From Styela clava (Eukaryota; Chordata; Ascidiacea; Stolidobranchia; Styelidae): a DNA stretch of 64,000 nt. Shown here one piece after another: positions 37,839-54,800 of the stretch (positions within the stretch are counted from its first letter, which is position 1; every line of letters starts with the position of its first letter). The DNA is taken from the NCBI RefSeq assembly GCF_964204865.1, contig NC_135252.1, positions 13,723,383-13,787,382 of the forward strand, written 5' to 3'. The translations under genes were made by a program, and so were the position numbers. The notes beneath the pieces are model-generated. The model searched no databases. It worked only from the letters and a program-made list of their open reading frames with translations, and was not told the DNA's origin.

Positions 37839-40800
37839 ATTTAGAGCAACGGCCTTGTTTCAGGCGAATAACATGCACTATTAACAATACGGTAAAAATA
37901 TTGAAACATACAGTAACTTTCCATATGTACTCGCTACAAGAATACCCCCCCCCCCCCCGACAATAAAAAAAATTAGTTTGCTAATTTTCAAATTTTGTAA
38001 GACTAGCTAATAACGATTTCTGATTGAATATTATGTCGTAAAATTTGCCGTGTAAGAGTGTATTTAATTCTGCATCAAAGTCGCTAATGACCAACTAATC
38101 AAGCGACACATCGACTTCTTCCTGCTTTGAAAATAATAATATTCGACGCGAGCATTCAAAACTGTAACTGACTTCAATCTTCGTCGTGTTGATGTTGTAG
38201 CGAATGTGCATTGTGTAACTATGGATTATAATGTATTTAACCCTTTCATATTAATAGCATGTAATATTTCACAAAATAGGCCGCATTATGTTTCGCAACA
38301 GCGATAGTGCATTCGCTCCATGTATTATTGCCTTTCTCGTTTCGACCAATTTGATAACGTATCGTTTCCGGTTTGCCGAGAATGCTCTATAATATTGTGT
38401 TTTTTTGTTTCACTCGATATATGACTTGTGATTTGACCGTAATCTTACTGCATTAGGAATTGAGTGTGTTCAATTTTATCTGTATTTGGAATTTGGATCG
38501 TGCATCTTTTCAATAATATACAACAATTCGACAATCATCATCGTGTGCTTATTATCGTCTGAGGGAATCCAGATTGGAGTTACATTCCATAACACGTGAA
38601 ATTAATAACGTGGGAATCGAACTTTGAATATTAGGGTGAACAGTCTTTATTCCTAAGACCGCACCTCATCTCCCTATAATGTATATTGTATGATGTATTC
38701 GATAGGCGAGTGCAATTTTCGCGTTCCGAAGTTGAACGTAATAGTTGATTTGTAGAATAATGTCGACGTTAAGATTTAGTTTGTTGGAAGCATTCCTCGA
38801 AGCTTTGAAAACTTGGCAATTCTCGGAATTTTCAATCTGTGAAGATTGCCTGACGAGTTGTAACGTAACAAGAGTGTGGTAGCGTTGAATTTCGGAAAGC
38901 CGCCGACGTGCAAACTTTCGTATCGTCAACGTTCCAGACAAATGTGAACGCACCTTTTCGGCAAAACCCGGAATTGGGTGCGCATTGGCTGAGGTCAGCT
39001 AGGGGGAAAGTGTAGTTTCCGTGTCATGTGATTGAAGTAAGAACGGCAAAGACAAGCAACATTGAGCGAGATAAAATATAAAAATATATCATAAAGGAAA
39101 TGAATTAGAGCGAAGGCCTCGTTTCAGGCGAATAACATGCACTATTAACAATACGGTGAATATTAAATGAATAAATGTACCTGATTTAATGAAGTAAATT
39201 AAATGAATAAATTTACTAGGAAATGAGATAAACAAATAAAATTTTGTTAAAAAACAAGTGACCCAAGAAGATATTCAGGCGCCATAGGTTGGGATGCACT
39301 GCACTACATTACTTTTTGTTCGAAGATAGCAACAGCCTAATTTTTTATTATTATTGCACGTTATTCTGATGGCCGGCGGTAACAACACGGTAATAGCATA
39401 AATTTTGTCACCCAAGATATCACTTTTTTGACCCCTACACTAGAAAATGCAGTATCAAAGTGGTCATATATTGAAAGGATTTGAGTAACTAATCACCGGC
39501 TTCGATGAGTACTACTGCATTTTTATTCATGCAAACTCCAATTGGGCCTTTGGAAGAAACGATAAAAATTTGTCATTAAATCAGCAGCCTTTAGTCTTGG
39601 TCAGGGATATAATTCCACACAGATACAGGGATATTTCGGTTTGGGTTCATCAGGATATAATTCAAATTCGTGACAAGAAAAGTCAATAACGCAAGCTACT
39701 TTTTTGTGTTACTATCGATGACGAAGGCATCCCGCAGCTGGGTATGCTACTCCTTACGCTCGCTATTCGTTAAGTTGCCAATCAGAGTTAAGTTAGAGCA
39801 AGCATGCCTTCCTGTTGACCGTTTATTGTATCCGTATCAATGCTTAAGTCTCTCTGCACCTGGCTGTCTCGAATATTAATCAATAAAGAAGAATTATAAA
39901 ATATAGAGTGCCGATCGCGATGATTATTAAGTTACTATGAGGAAATTTTACTCGCTAAACATACAATTTTGTATAGGCGCCAGGCAAATATATTAGGTTG
40001 TCGATAACAGCAGCCAGCGACGGAAGGGTATCGTGCTCATTCAGCTGCGAAGAATAAAAATCCTGTTATATATTCCGAGCTCAAAATACGCAAAAATACT
40101 TTAACTGTAAGCGTCTTACTTTGTTGTTAGAAGTTTAGCGGTCAACTCCGAGAGTGAGATTGAGCGAATGAGGTTTCAGTTGCCTGAGAATTTATGGACA
40201 CGACAGAAGATATAATATATATATATATACTAAAGCAGTAATCTAATGAGTCACAAGTTGTCGTTGATTAAGACATATATACTATACAAATTAGGTATTA
40301 TTGTACAATTTGATGTATTGCTAGGTTCCAGATATAATAAACGAGAGTAGCCTAATAGGCAGTACAGTATTGGCAATCTCGCTTGGGGTGACAATAATTC
40401 CACCTGAAACCTTTATTAGTCCCGATAATCAAGTATTCGGATGACTCTTAAGTAGGTTAAATCAGAGGCGATAACGACGATATCCATATAACTCCACATA
40501 AAATAGGTCACTATTACAAACATCGTTGCATATTTAACCTGGCATGAATACGTGCTCGTTCTTTTAAAGTACTACCAACGGTGTCAGTTCAAATATAAAT
40601 TGGTTTTACTTTATGGTCACCACGCCTCCAATTGTTTGGCCAATCACATGGTTGACGTCAAATTTGTTGGGTAAAATCGCGTATTCCCATGTAAAATACC
40701 GTTCAGTTCCGCTTGGGCAACTCAAACATCTGACGGTTAAGTCCTTTTTCTCACTATGTAAATATAAATATTATCAAGTTTTCCATTATCATATATTATA

Positions 40801-40880
40801 TATTTTCGAATATTTCAACGCGATTCGAATCGGACTTGGGACCGGTACACGCACATCGAAATAAAAACCACAGTACAAAA
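37839..40880. other. Repeat-rich stretch between the nested block and uridine phosphorylase
   Basis: Includes a run of about 15 C at 37946-37960, the uninterrupted paralogue of the hAT target (39041-39165), the right end of the possible outer hAT (39301), and a TA microsatellite near 40210-40230. No coding exon supported. The final few hundred bases should hold the uridine phosphorylase promoter. Confidence 0.5.
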
Positions 40881-43962
<3,082 letters not shown>

Positions 43963-45842
43963 AACTTTAATTGACCTGCGCATTTTGCGAACATTCCAAA
44001 GATACGCCGAATGAAAAAAGGTGTATAACCGAGATGTTACTTGTAGTTGATTTATATTCTTAACAAACAAGACAGTAGAAAGTATAAGAGTGGAAAGACT
44101 GGCCCTGTTGCGCATTAGTATCATCCATTCTGCAGTATTGGAGGCTTTCCGCGGTCCACATCTACTTCATTTTGAGAACATTTTAGGCATACATTTGTAA
44201 ATTAGGCGCATGCTTGGGACCCGCCGTTTTTATGTGCTAACAAAAGCACTTTTTCCAGTATTTCATCGCGACCTTAATACATCAAAGACAAGTGTGTAGG
44301 CAGCAAATTGCCTGAAACTTTACTAAACAATTTCGTCACGAATCAAAACCAACCTACTAGGATTAGATCACCTAAGCAAAGAGTAATTGTGCGATCTTTG
44401 CGGTCTGCGTCCTCGGGCTATTCATACGGCAATCTGTACGAAGAGTCCGAAATTAGTTACAATTGCCACTCCTGTTAAAGATTTATCATAGACGGTATCT
44501 TACCTATACTGCTGTCAAACCATTATATATACTCCTGACAGACAATACATTTCAATGAATTATTTATTTCATGAACTAAGAATGATGAAACAATACAGTA
44601 TTGCACTAATAAATATGAATGATATACAATTAAACTTGGGTTGTGTCATTGAAATATTGTGGTGAAACAGAACATTTATTAACATCCAAATTGGTACCAC
44701 AGGGTACAAATATATTTCAAATTCCAGAGAGAAAAACATTGCATGGAATAATATATAGGCATGCAACCGGTTTTGAATATACAAATATATACTTTATTTT
44801 GACGAACAACAGGACAACAAATAATTAAAAATATTTGAAAACTAGAGATCATGAAAACTATATCCTAAAAACTCAAGTGGATCTTGTCTTGCAAAATTAC
44901 CACATTGGAGACAATATTCAAGTGGTATAGCAGTTTTTAAACAAATTTGATATTTCAAAAGGTACTTTGTATGTCGGGTGTGGAGAAAGCCAGTTTAGGT
45001 AAATTTAACATAATGCAAAAAAGGCCAGACACTGGGTAAGGTCAATGCGCACTTAAGTTGTTAATGAAGGAGCCACAAACCCTACAGTGAGTTGAGTGCA
45101 GCAAACCAATTGCCCCACTGGCATTTGATCCTATTCTCAGATATAGATAGGTTTGTTGATTATATTTAAGATTTAGGAACGTGCTTGCAACTCAGTTTCG
45201 AACTCCACAGAAGTAAATTATGTGTGAAAAGATGGAACTCCTTGTCATCACAGGATGGTACATTTTCCTCCAACAAATACCGTGTTTCCCCAAAAATAAG
45301 ACTGGGTCTTACTTCAATTTTCTTCGGAAAAATAACTCTAGGGGTTATTTTTCGGGGGATGTCTTATATCCTCATTTATCAAAAAACCAAATTACAAAGT
45401 AGAGAACTACGAAATTTTCAAACATACAAAATCTGAAAACCGATAAACCATTTACTTATAAATAACACGTTTTTTATTCGAAATAACAGCACAACACAGA
45501 TTATCAACCATTTAAAACGTGTATGAGAGATTTCTTGCTATCGACTAGGTCAAAAAATAATTCGCGTTATTGAATAGGTCTTAATTTAGGAGAGGGCTTA
45601 TATTGAAATCATTTTTAAAATTCAGGCTAGGTCTTCTTTTTAGGGTAGGTCTTATTTTCGGGGAAACTCTGTACATACATCTGCAATGACTAACTGGTCA
45701 ACTATCCTCACAACCAACACGACTGTTAATCAGAAAAGAAACTATCATTGGGTCGCTAGGTTGTCAACCTAAGGTAGCATGTTTTGATTCCTACTATAAG
45801 ATGATAAAAAATTGAGATTTTTCCTAGTTGATCTTGGGGTAT
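43963..45842. other. Convergent intergenic region between UPP and VPS45
   Basis: The two genes converge here. No exon recognised. The TA-flanked MITE at 45280-45671 occupies part of it. An AATAAA near 44609 could serve UPP, but the distance is large and it is not a firm call. Confidence 0.5.
45280..45671. mobile_element. MITE with CCGTGTTTCCCC/CAGAGTTTCCCC ends, full copy
   Basis: CCGTGTTTCCCCAAAAATAA at the left mirrors TTATTTTCGGGGAAACTCTG at the right. TA lies immediately outside both ends (45278-45279 and 45672-45673), consistent with a TA target duplication. 392 bp, non-coding. Repeated AATAAGAC/GTCTTATT motifs run inside. Confidence 0.8.
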
Positions 45843-48800
45843 TCAAATGTTGTTTGCATTCCGGACAGAATAACTCGGTGTTGAAGCATGAATAACTTCT
45901 TCAATAAAACTGCAAAAAAATATAATAGGTATATTACATTCTAACAAGATTCCAACTGTAATTTCACAACACAATTATGCTTATTTCGTAACAAATTACC
46001 TTGATGTATTGTGTATGGCAGTTCCACCCAGAACAACTCTGATTCCAACATTAGCAGAATTTAGCGTGTGAACACACATTGATTCTTCATATGTGCACCC
46101 ACCAACAATAAATACAATTATATCTTGTGCTCTGAAATGTAAAAAAGCTAATTTATTATAGATTATATACTTACACAAGGATTCGAGACTCTTCCCGGGT
46201 CTAAACAAGCGTGCAAATTTTTGAATTTTTTTTTAAAGTCACAATTTCAGACTTGAAAAGTAAAAAATTCCGAAATGGAAAGAGCATAAACTGGACTAAA
46301 AATGGTCAACAGATAATAATTGTAGGCAACGTTTTTGTGGGCAAAATTTAGTGTTCTTAGGGTTGAGAACTGGACATTGGAGTCGAGCTGTGTTACCCAT
46401 GGGTTTTGGTAATTTCCCTGAACTTTGTAGCCAGTTGGGTTAAACCAGTGGTTCTTAAACTGGGGGGCACGAGAGGTCACAAGATGGAATCGGAAATTTA
46501 CATGTAACGGCTCCTGAAACGGTCTCCACGTTCGTTAAAAATACCGGCTTTTCCGTGTTATAATGAATTCTTCTGTCTCGTAATAACTACAATAATTCAA
46601 AATGTCTCTCTATTTTAATTCATTTGTGTTCAAGGTAACTCGCGGTTGCGGCGACTCACGACAAAAAAAACTCATTACCTATCTAAAATACCACGCCAAT
46701 CCGCGGACATAATAAAGTGTGATCAACTGGCCGATTATATTTAGTTTTTATATTTATTGCACTCATGTGAATTCGTTGTCGTCATTAGAAAGATCTGGTA
46801 TAATATCCCAGAAAGTATATTTAATTTAGTACAATTAAAATACATGTAAAGTATATTAGTAGATGAAAAATACATATTCATCGAAACGAAATCCCCGTGG
46901 TACGGCTTCTGAGTCGTTAAAAGAGCCGACTTTTTCAACGGATATGTAATGGTTTTTCTGTTGAATAAAAAATTCAATCCATGATTAATAAACTTATTTA
47001 AAATGGTTGCTTTATTCATTTAATTGTGATAAATTAAATCTGCGATTGCGTCGATAAAATAAAAGCACCAGTACTCCAAAATAACACGGTAATCCATCCG
47101 CAACCATAGAAAATGTCGATTACATTTTGTTTTGATTTGTATTCTTGCCAATTTCACCAATATGAGCTGTCCCTGCTGCAACTCTTACTCCGCTCTATCG
47201 AATGCCGCCACTCGATTAATTTCAAGATATCACCGTTATAGATATTCCTAAGTCTACGATCCCACGGAGTAAAATTTATATATATCTAGTCTGTAGTTTT
47301 AGAACACTACTGGTGTGCCGCACGCACAAGGAATTTATGAGATTTTCAATGTCTAAGAAAGTGTTTTTAATCTGTTGCGGTCCACCCCAAAACAAAACTC
47401 AAGGCGTTTTCCGTTTTATTTTTAGTATTTTATAATGCCACTTTTACAACCAAGAAATTTTTAGTTACAGATTCACTTCTTTATTCTATCTTTAGCATCT
47501 CGTCGCTGATGAAAATAAAAACTAACTCGTTTTCCTCATAGGTGTCGTGGTTCCATTCGAGAACAAAAAAAGGGATTATAATCGTCTTCGCGGCACAAGA
47601 ATATGTTGAGGGAAATTTTGGATTTGGGAAGAATAAACACCGAAATCAAGATTTTTAGGTCTTAAATAACACACCACGCTGACGTAAACAATGGAGATTT
47701 AAACAAAATGCAATCGCAAACGCCTTGAAATTGATTGAAATTTTACGTGTCTTATGTAAACGTTTAAGCGGAAAATACATTAAACCATAGGTTTATTGCT
47801 TGTTTAGTTGTCAAGTATTGCAAACTGAGCGGAGAAAAGAGAATGTATGATGCCCAACCACTATTTGGCTTTATACATACGACAGTGAATGGCGAAGTTG
47901 TACTGCCTAAACAATCTGAGCAATGACGCTATGAGACCAACACTCATTTATAGCGCCATCCTAATATATATATAACAACTTGTCCATCACAAAAGCATTT
48001 TTTCAAAGCAAAAAGAGGGGGGGGGGGCGAAGTTTGTAAAATTTTTCAAAGGGGGGTGTGGCTCAAAAAATTTAAGAACCACTGGGTCAAACCGTTCAAC
48101 CCAAAGTGGAAAAAATTCTGTAGGTCTTACCAGATTGAAAAGACTCCGACCAAAATGTGTTTTATGTGCCATTTAGTCAATCACAGGTTACAATTCATTT
48201 GTATCGAAAGATCTCATTTCCAATAGAATATGAACAGTGACTTTGATGATTGAAACGCATGCTCCATTATTTAACCTATCTATACCTTTCTTGCATGGTA
48301 GTAGATCCAAGATATGGATATTCTGATTCTTTCAATCTATTTCTTGCCAGTTGTTCAATTATATCTTTCAACAGTGGAGTGTGTTGTGTATACACATTTT
48401 CAACTCCCTGTAAATAAGAAACAAATTTAAATCTCGATACAGTGTTGTGGCATGGGCATGACGGTTTAGTGCAACATTCCATTTTTTTTTATTTGTATTC
48501 GCTATAGTATTACTAAAAAAAATTTGTTTTATTATTACATACGAAACTACTTAAACTGTAAAAAAGGGAGTGTGACTTGCGCATAACACTAGAAAGAGAT
48601 TAATTAAAAATTTAACAAGTAGTTTAATGCATATGGAGGGAGGAATAAAGAGTTCCTAAATAGGAAAACAGAGGTATTTAACAAAAAAGGTTGGAAATCA
48701 CTAATTAAGTGCTTAAATCGTTACAATTAGCTATGTTGGCATTGCAGGCTCAAATCCAATGCCAACCACCTAACCCAGGGTGCAATAAATTGGGTGGACA

Positions 48801-51800
48801 ACGTCGGACAAGAGAGATTTCAGCCCCTGTAAAACAAAATAGCCCCCTAAATAGCAGTGGTGGATCATAGTAAAGAGCCCTGTTTGGAAGAAAAAGCGTG
48901 TTATAAAGAAAACAAGAGAGCAATGATCAAATATATGGAAAAAAAAAAAGTCCAAAACGGAAGTAGAGGGACACAAAATCTTGTACAGCACTGGAACTGA
49001 CACCTCCAGACTTGACTGACCATCAGAATGCAACAATTGCGAACGCAAAACTGCTTCAAGGAGCGCAATTTTTAATTTTGATAACGTCATCACTAATCAC
49101 ACAACAATATCACAAACAGTGAAAAAACGAATCCCCACAAAGTGAACCTTTGTTATTACGTTGTTATTATTAGTATCTTTCCGCTTGTTATGAAAAATCG
49201 CTTTTCCTCTCAACTCCTGGATCAAGTGCTTTGAGATTTTCAGTAGTTAAAGATTGTTTTTGTCGTTAGAAGGCTATTTCTTCATATATTCCTAAATTAA
49301 TTTTCTATGAATTCTATAACATCCTATATTTCATCTAAATTTTTCTGTTTTATCTTTGTTCATACAAACACGTTTTTTTTCCTCCAAGAGTGGAGTTTTG
49401 ATTTTGCATACTCAGTGATACTGCTCAGACACATTTTTGTACGAGTCGAGTAGGCTGCGTCACAGCAATTAGGTATTGGACCTTCACGTCCGCTCTTTTG
49501 TTTATATAACAACAGCTTCGAATTTTTTATGAGAATACCCATGTTTTGGCATAAACATTCAAAGCACGGGAATCCCATAAGAGATCAGTTTAAAAATATG
49601 ATAACATTTTTGTCACAGCAATACATACTTGCAATCCTTTGAAAAATTTCTTGGTAAATGAAATTGCGTCTTTAGATCCGAATATATCACTTGATCTTGA
49701 CGACGAACCTCCATATTTTAACAGAGCATTTATCACCTGATGAAAACCAATTTTGGAAGATTTACTAAATTTTTTTCTCGCTGCCCAAATCATTCATTAC
49801 CTAATGAAAAAGTCTTCAAGTTATGCCATACACATATTGGGGTAGTGGTGGGAGTCATGGGACAAAGTTAAAAAGTTGCAATTGAGGCTCTTATAGTAAA
49901 TCACTAGTAAAATTTCATTAGCACTCAAATCATAGAACATTTTCCTAACTCTCGAGTTAACTCGTTAGGGTAAGGTCTAGTCTCTTAGAAAATTGGGCAT
50001 GAGAACAATTCTGGTCAACGTAATTTGCGCCTCTCAACCTGACAACCAGGCTATCATCCTGAGTACTCATTTAAAAAGAGATTTCGCAAATCACAATAAC
50101 ACAGAAATCAAATATTTTATTACTATCCTGTATCATAATACAGGTTGCACGATAAACATAATTTAAAGGTGACCGTACATTTGAACGGGTTCAATCTATA
50201 TGCGAGTGCTAAAACCCATGGGTTAGGGTTAGTATGGGTTCAAATATCTGTAAAACAAACAAAAATTCCATAGGTGCAATAGTATGCAGGTGCAATTGTC
50301 GTGGGTTCATATGTAAGTGGGTTCAAATGTAATGGAACCTAATTTAAACATTAGAACTAATGATATAGAATTAAATTACAAACTAGGACTAAACTTTTCA
50401 CAACCTTGCTATTCTTTTGATCATAATGTGAAGATGACAGTTGATCTATCAATGATGTAGTTGCATTATTTGCATGAGTTTCATATCGCAATGAATATAA
50501 AGCAACCAATCGTAAAGCATCAAGATCAGACGTCTTAGGATCACGAATCAATTTTCGAACAATCTGTGAAAAATTGATAAATGAAAGTTATTCGTTACAT
50601 ATACTAATGATATGTAGAATGTTTGGATTTAATCAATCAGACACATGAAAGAGTACAAGATATAAGCACAGCACACTGCAGATTGAGATGATTTGAATTG
50701 ACCACTGTCATATAAAAAGCAGTATGAATCGAGATAATAGAAAGTTCACAACCCAATGTATAAAACTCAATATTTAAAATCATAAAATTTGAAATAACGA
50801 ATACCTGAAGTGCGGATGAATGTTCGCTTCTTGATACTAAATCTTGTTCACATTCTGATATTTCAAGTAAATTTCTTACAGCAACAGTTCTTGATAGTTC
50901 ACCAACTACAGTCACATGCTTTGCAACAGTACCAGACATCTTCTTGAATTGTGGATAGTTCTCTACAAATGCCTGAAATGAAAAAGCAGCTTTACCAATA
51001 ATGGTCAAAATAAAAAGCCAAATGCGCGACAGAAATATATTTCATATAAAATAGTCAGATACTAAGTGATGGGACTAAGCATGTCATACTTGATTGGTCA
51101 TGATTCTTACATCTGAATGATTTCTTCCGATGACCATTGGTAGACTTTATAAAATATATGAATGAATGGTTACGAATTATAGCAAAATGTCGGAGCATAT
51201 ATCGAACACAGTAAAGGGTGACGGCGAATATGGTACATTCTGAAATATTATTATTTTTAAAATGAAATATTGTATTCCAAATTAGCTCATGTTCGAAAAA
51301 GTAGCATAGACAATTATTATGAATTCAGAAATACAATTAAGATGAAGATAAGCAATTATTTGATTTGTTATATATTACTTTCTACTTCTTAGAAATAAAA
51401 TTAAGGCATTTAAATAGTGTCACAGAGACTCCCAGTTGCTGAATATCATAATTTTTTAAATGACACAATTCTTATCCTAAATTTTAAAATTGCCCATAAC
51501 TAACAGGATTCTGAATCGAATCATTTTGTAAATCCCAGATTTGAGATAAACCATTTTATGAGCTGTGCAAGATAGTAAGATACATGCAAAATAAAAATAT
51601 ATTGTAATCTACACACTTTCATATCATCAATGGATTCAACTTTCTGATGTCCTTTGGATTTTTCTTGAAAAGCTTCCATCAATTCTTTTATACTGGTACC
51701 AATCTCCCCAAAATTTTTATACATGTTCTAAAAATGAATAGAGTTAGACAAATTATTTGAATAATTGGAACAGAGGAACGTCGCAATTTTGACAAAGACT

Positions 51801-54800
51801 AGTGTAAGATTAAAATTTATTTAATACCATTAATTACTGATACCAAGCTCAACCTCGCCCAACAGAACTATACTACGGTATACTATCAAGCAGGATTGTA
51901 CATATGAATCCTAGAGATTTAAGTCAATTTACCGTATTTTTTTACGGACCATAAGGCGCACTGTCGATAAATCGCTCAAATTGGCTTTATATTTTTACAT
52001 AAGGGGCATCAACATATAAGACCCAACAGTTTTAAAGCAATCCTGGTACTAGTTTTGAATGTAGGCAATGAAGAATAAAGCCCTATCTGATCCATATATT
52101 AGGATCACACGCTTATAAGGCACGCGATCAATTTTTGAAAAAAAAAAGGTTAAAGTGCACATTATGATCCGTAAAATACGGTAATCATATTATGACAGAC
52201 CACGGCCTCCCGACCGCTTGGGAACTTCAACCAATAAATCATACTCAGATGGTGTAGGAATCCATGACAAATGAGTGTGAACCTCTGACTCAACTGGAAG
52301 AACTAGAATTATAAATCTGTGAACCCACATAGAGTGTGAGGTTCTTGTTTATGCTTAATAACTACAATGTGCCAACGTAGAATAATATTGAGCTGTATCA
52401 CTTGCTATTTGTGATGTAAAATGAATCTGAGTCGATCCAATTTGAAACCCAAAATCACAAGCAACTTAGCAACATCAAAGGTTCAGAGGTTTTGTGAAGC
52501 AATCTCACAATTCAAACCATATGAATACACAAATTTAGAACTTGGTTAAAATTAACAATACCTCTGCATAGAATTGATCGTGTAGACTCGATAAAACAAC
52601 TTCTTGCAAATCTTTACTAACACCGGGTACAGATGACAAGTCAACTCTATCATTATTAATCCCAAGTAGTTCATGAACCATTGCTTGATATGTCCACTGT
52701 ACAAAGAAAGGCAAAATTAAATATATTGAAAATCTGCAGAAAATGGTGCAATTTAAAATATATCAAGATGAACTTGAGAATCAAATAGAAAAGTAGAATA
52801 CAACCATTTATCTTATAGATAATTTGGAATTGGATTAAAAAAATAGTGATGCGAAAACTTAAATGAAAAACAATCTTCTTTTCCATCAACTTGATAAAAG
52901 AAAGTATTCACAAAAAAATGACATAAGCACAAACTGTAAGATCTAAATATAGTTAAAAATTCCAATTTACTTTTATTTCATTTATAGTAAATATGTAATT
53001 TCAAAAAAAAGTTAGAAAATTTTTAGTCAAAAAATAATCATTTCGAGCAATTGATGCATTTTCTGCAAATTTAATAGTTTTTGGCCATCACTGGATATAA
53101 TCACAAACTATTCTACCTGATTTAGTAATGGAGTAACAGGATCGTTTCTTCTATCTATTATTAATAATATAGGTGTTGAATCAGTTCTTCTGAAATCGAA
53201 TAAAGATGCTTCTTTGGTGATTAAAAGCTGCAATTTAAAGGAACAAGATTAGAATAAGGGAGAAGTCAACGTTTCTCAACAGGGGAGTAATTCCTCCCAT
53301 GGAAGAATTTTGGCGGTTTTGGTGAAAAATTTTGCTTTGACTTTGTATGTGTTGTAGTATTCTAATATTCTTTAGTTGTTTAGTTTATAATACTCACTTA
53401 TGCTTACCGTACATTATAAACGACTTGAACTGTACAAAAGCGGCACAGTGACTTGTGTAGAACACTAGCTAAGTATTCAGAGCAGTTTTTATGGATAGTG
53501 ATGAAGGCATAAGGAGTTCCAAAATAGGCGAAAGTTTTCAGATTTCCAGTAAGTTCAGCATAAATGAATTTATTGTTGATACATACTACATAGATATACA
53601 CATTTAAAAAAAAAAAAAAGATAACATAGATCATAATAACCGGTATTGGCTACATCATAAAATCTTGTAATTGGATTTTTATATTTATAGGAAAAACAGT
53701 TAGATGACCTAATCGTATGGCGAATCATGAATTCCAGTGCTGTTACCAGTCCATGTCGGGTATGGGAATAGTTAACCAGGTATTTGTTTTAGATACATGG
53801 ACTTGGTGGAGGAGGAAGCAGTAACCGGCAAGCTGTTACATGCACTACTATAAGAAATGAGAAACCCAGTAATCTTCTCGCCCACAATTATCACTCGTGA
53901 AATCCAAACTTGGAGAACTGCAGAGGGTAATCTGAGGTGTGATCGCAACCGGGAAGTGTGTATGATCCATTTTGTATCACGAAATGTGTATGTGTATTCC
54001 TAAAATTCAATCTCCAGATTGATGAATTATTGATTAATTTCATGAAATCATCATCCAACCTTGACATTCTCTGCCAGTTGTCTTGCCATTGATGAATTAT
54101 GTTGATATCTGATGATGGGACATTTTTTCAAGGCAAGTAGGACAGAAGAGACACCATGAGTTGTTCTCTGCAGCAGTGGATGTGACCAGGTGAAGCCCTG
54201 TAAAAAGAAGAACCTAAGTTAGCATTCAGTATACATTTTTGGAGGCAAGAGTGATTAATATTTTGAACATTGTATATAGTGCAGCCTGAGAGTATATAAC
54301 ATATACCCACCCTATAAAAGGTGTAATGTGAAAAATAAATTGAGTGGCTATGCTAGTATAAATTGACCTGATCTAAGAGACCATAATCTTGAGATTCTTC
54401 TACTGCAAACTGCTAATTCAGTATGTAAATAAAACAAGCATTTTAGCTTGTCCTCATGCAATCATTTTCACCCAGAAATCATACAATGAAGCTTTACATA
54501 CCTTCATACAGTTATTTATATTGATTGTGAATAGATGAGGAGATATAGCAATATAATCTGCATAAAATTCATGAACATCTTGCACAACTTCATGTTCATC
54601 ACTCTCTGCAATTAACTTCAAATCAACTTTACTCAGAACATGACTGAAATCTAAACAAAAAATAATGATAGGATTTACAATAAATTTTACTTTCTGTACT
54701 GAATAGGTATAAGATGAGATTTATTTCATAATCATTCAGATGAAAGACAATAAATCAATCACAGTCAAATATTAACCTTCGGTTGATTGTAATTTGTGCA

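Larger units (their letters stand above)
33043..39301. mobile_element. Possible large outer hAT element holding the nested block
   Basis: CAGTGTTTCCCAACC at 33043 is inverted relative to GGTTGGGATGCACTG ending at 39301. The 8-bp flanks CTCTATAT (33035-33042) and CACTACAT (39302-39309) agree at 6 of 8 positions, so an old target duplication is plausible. The span includes the hAT at 33500-37838 and the LINE. No transposase was recognised. Boundaries are tentative. Confidence 0.4.
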
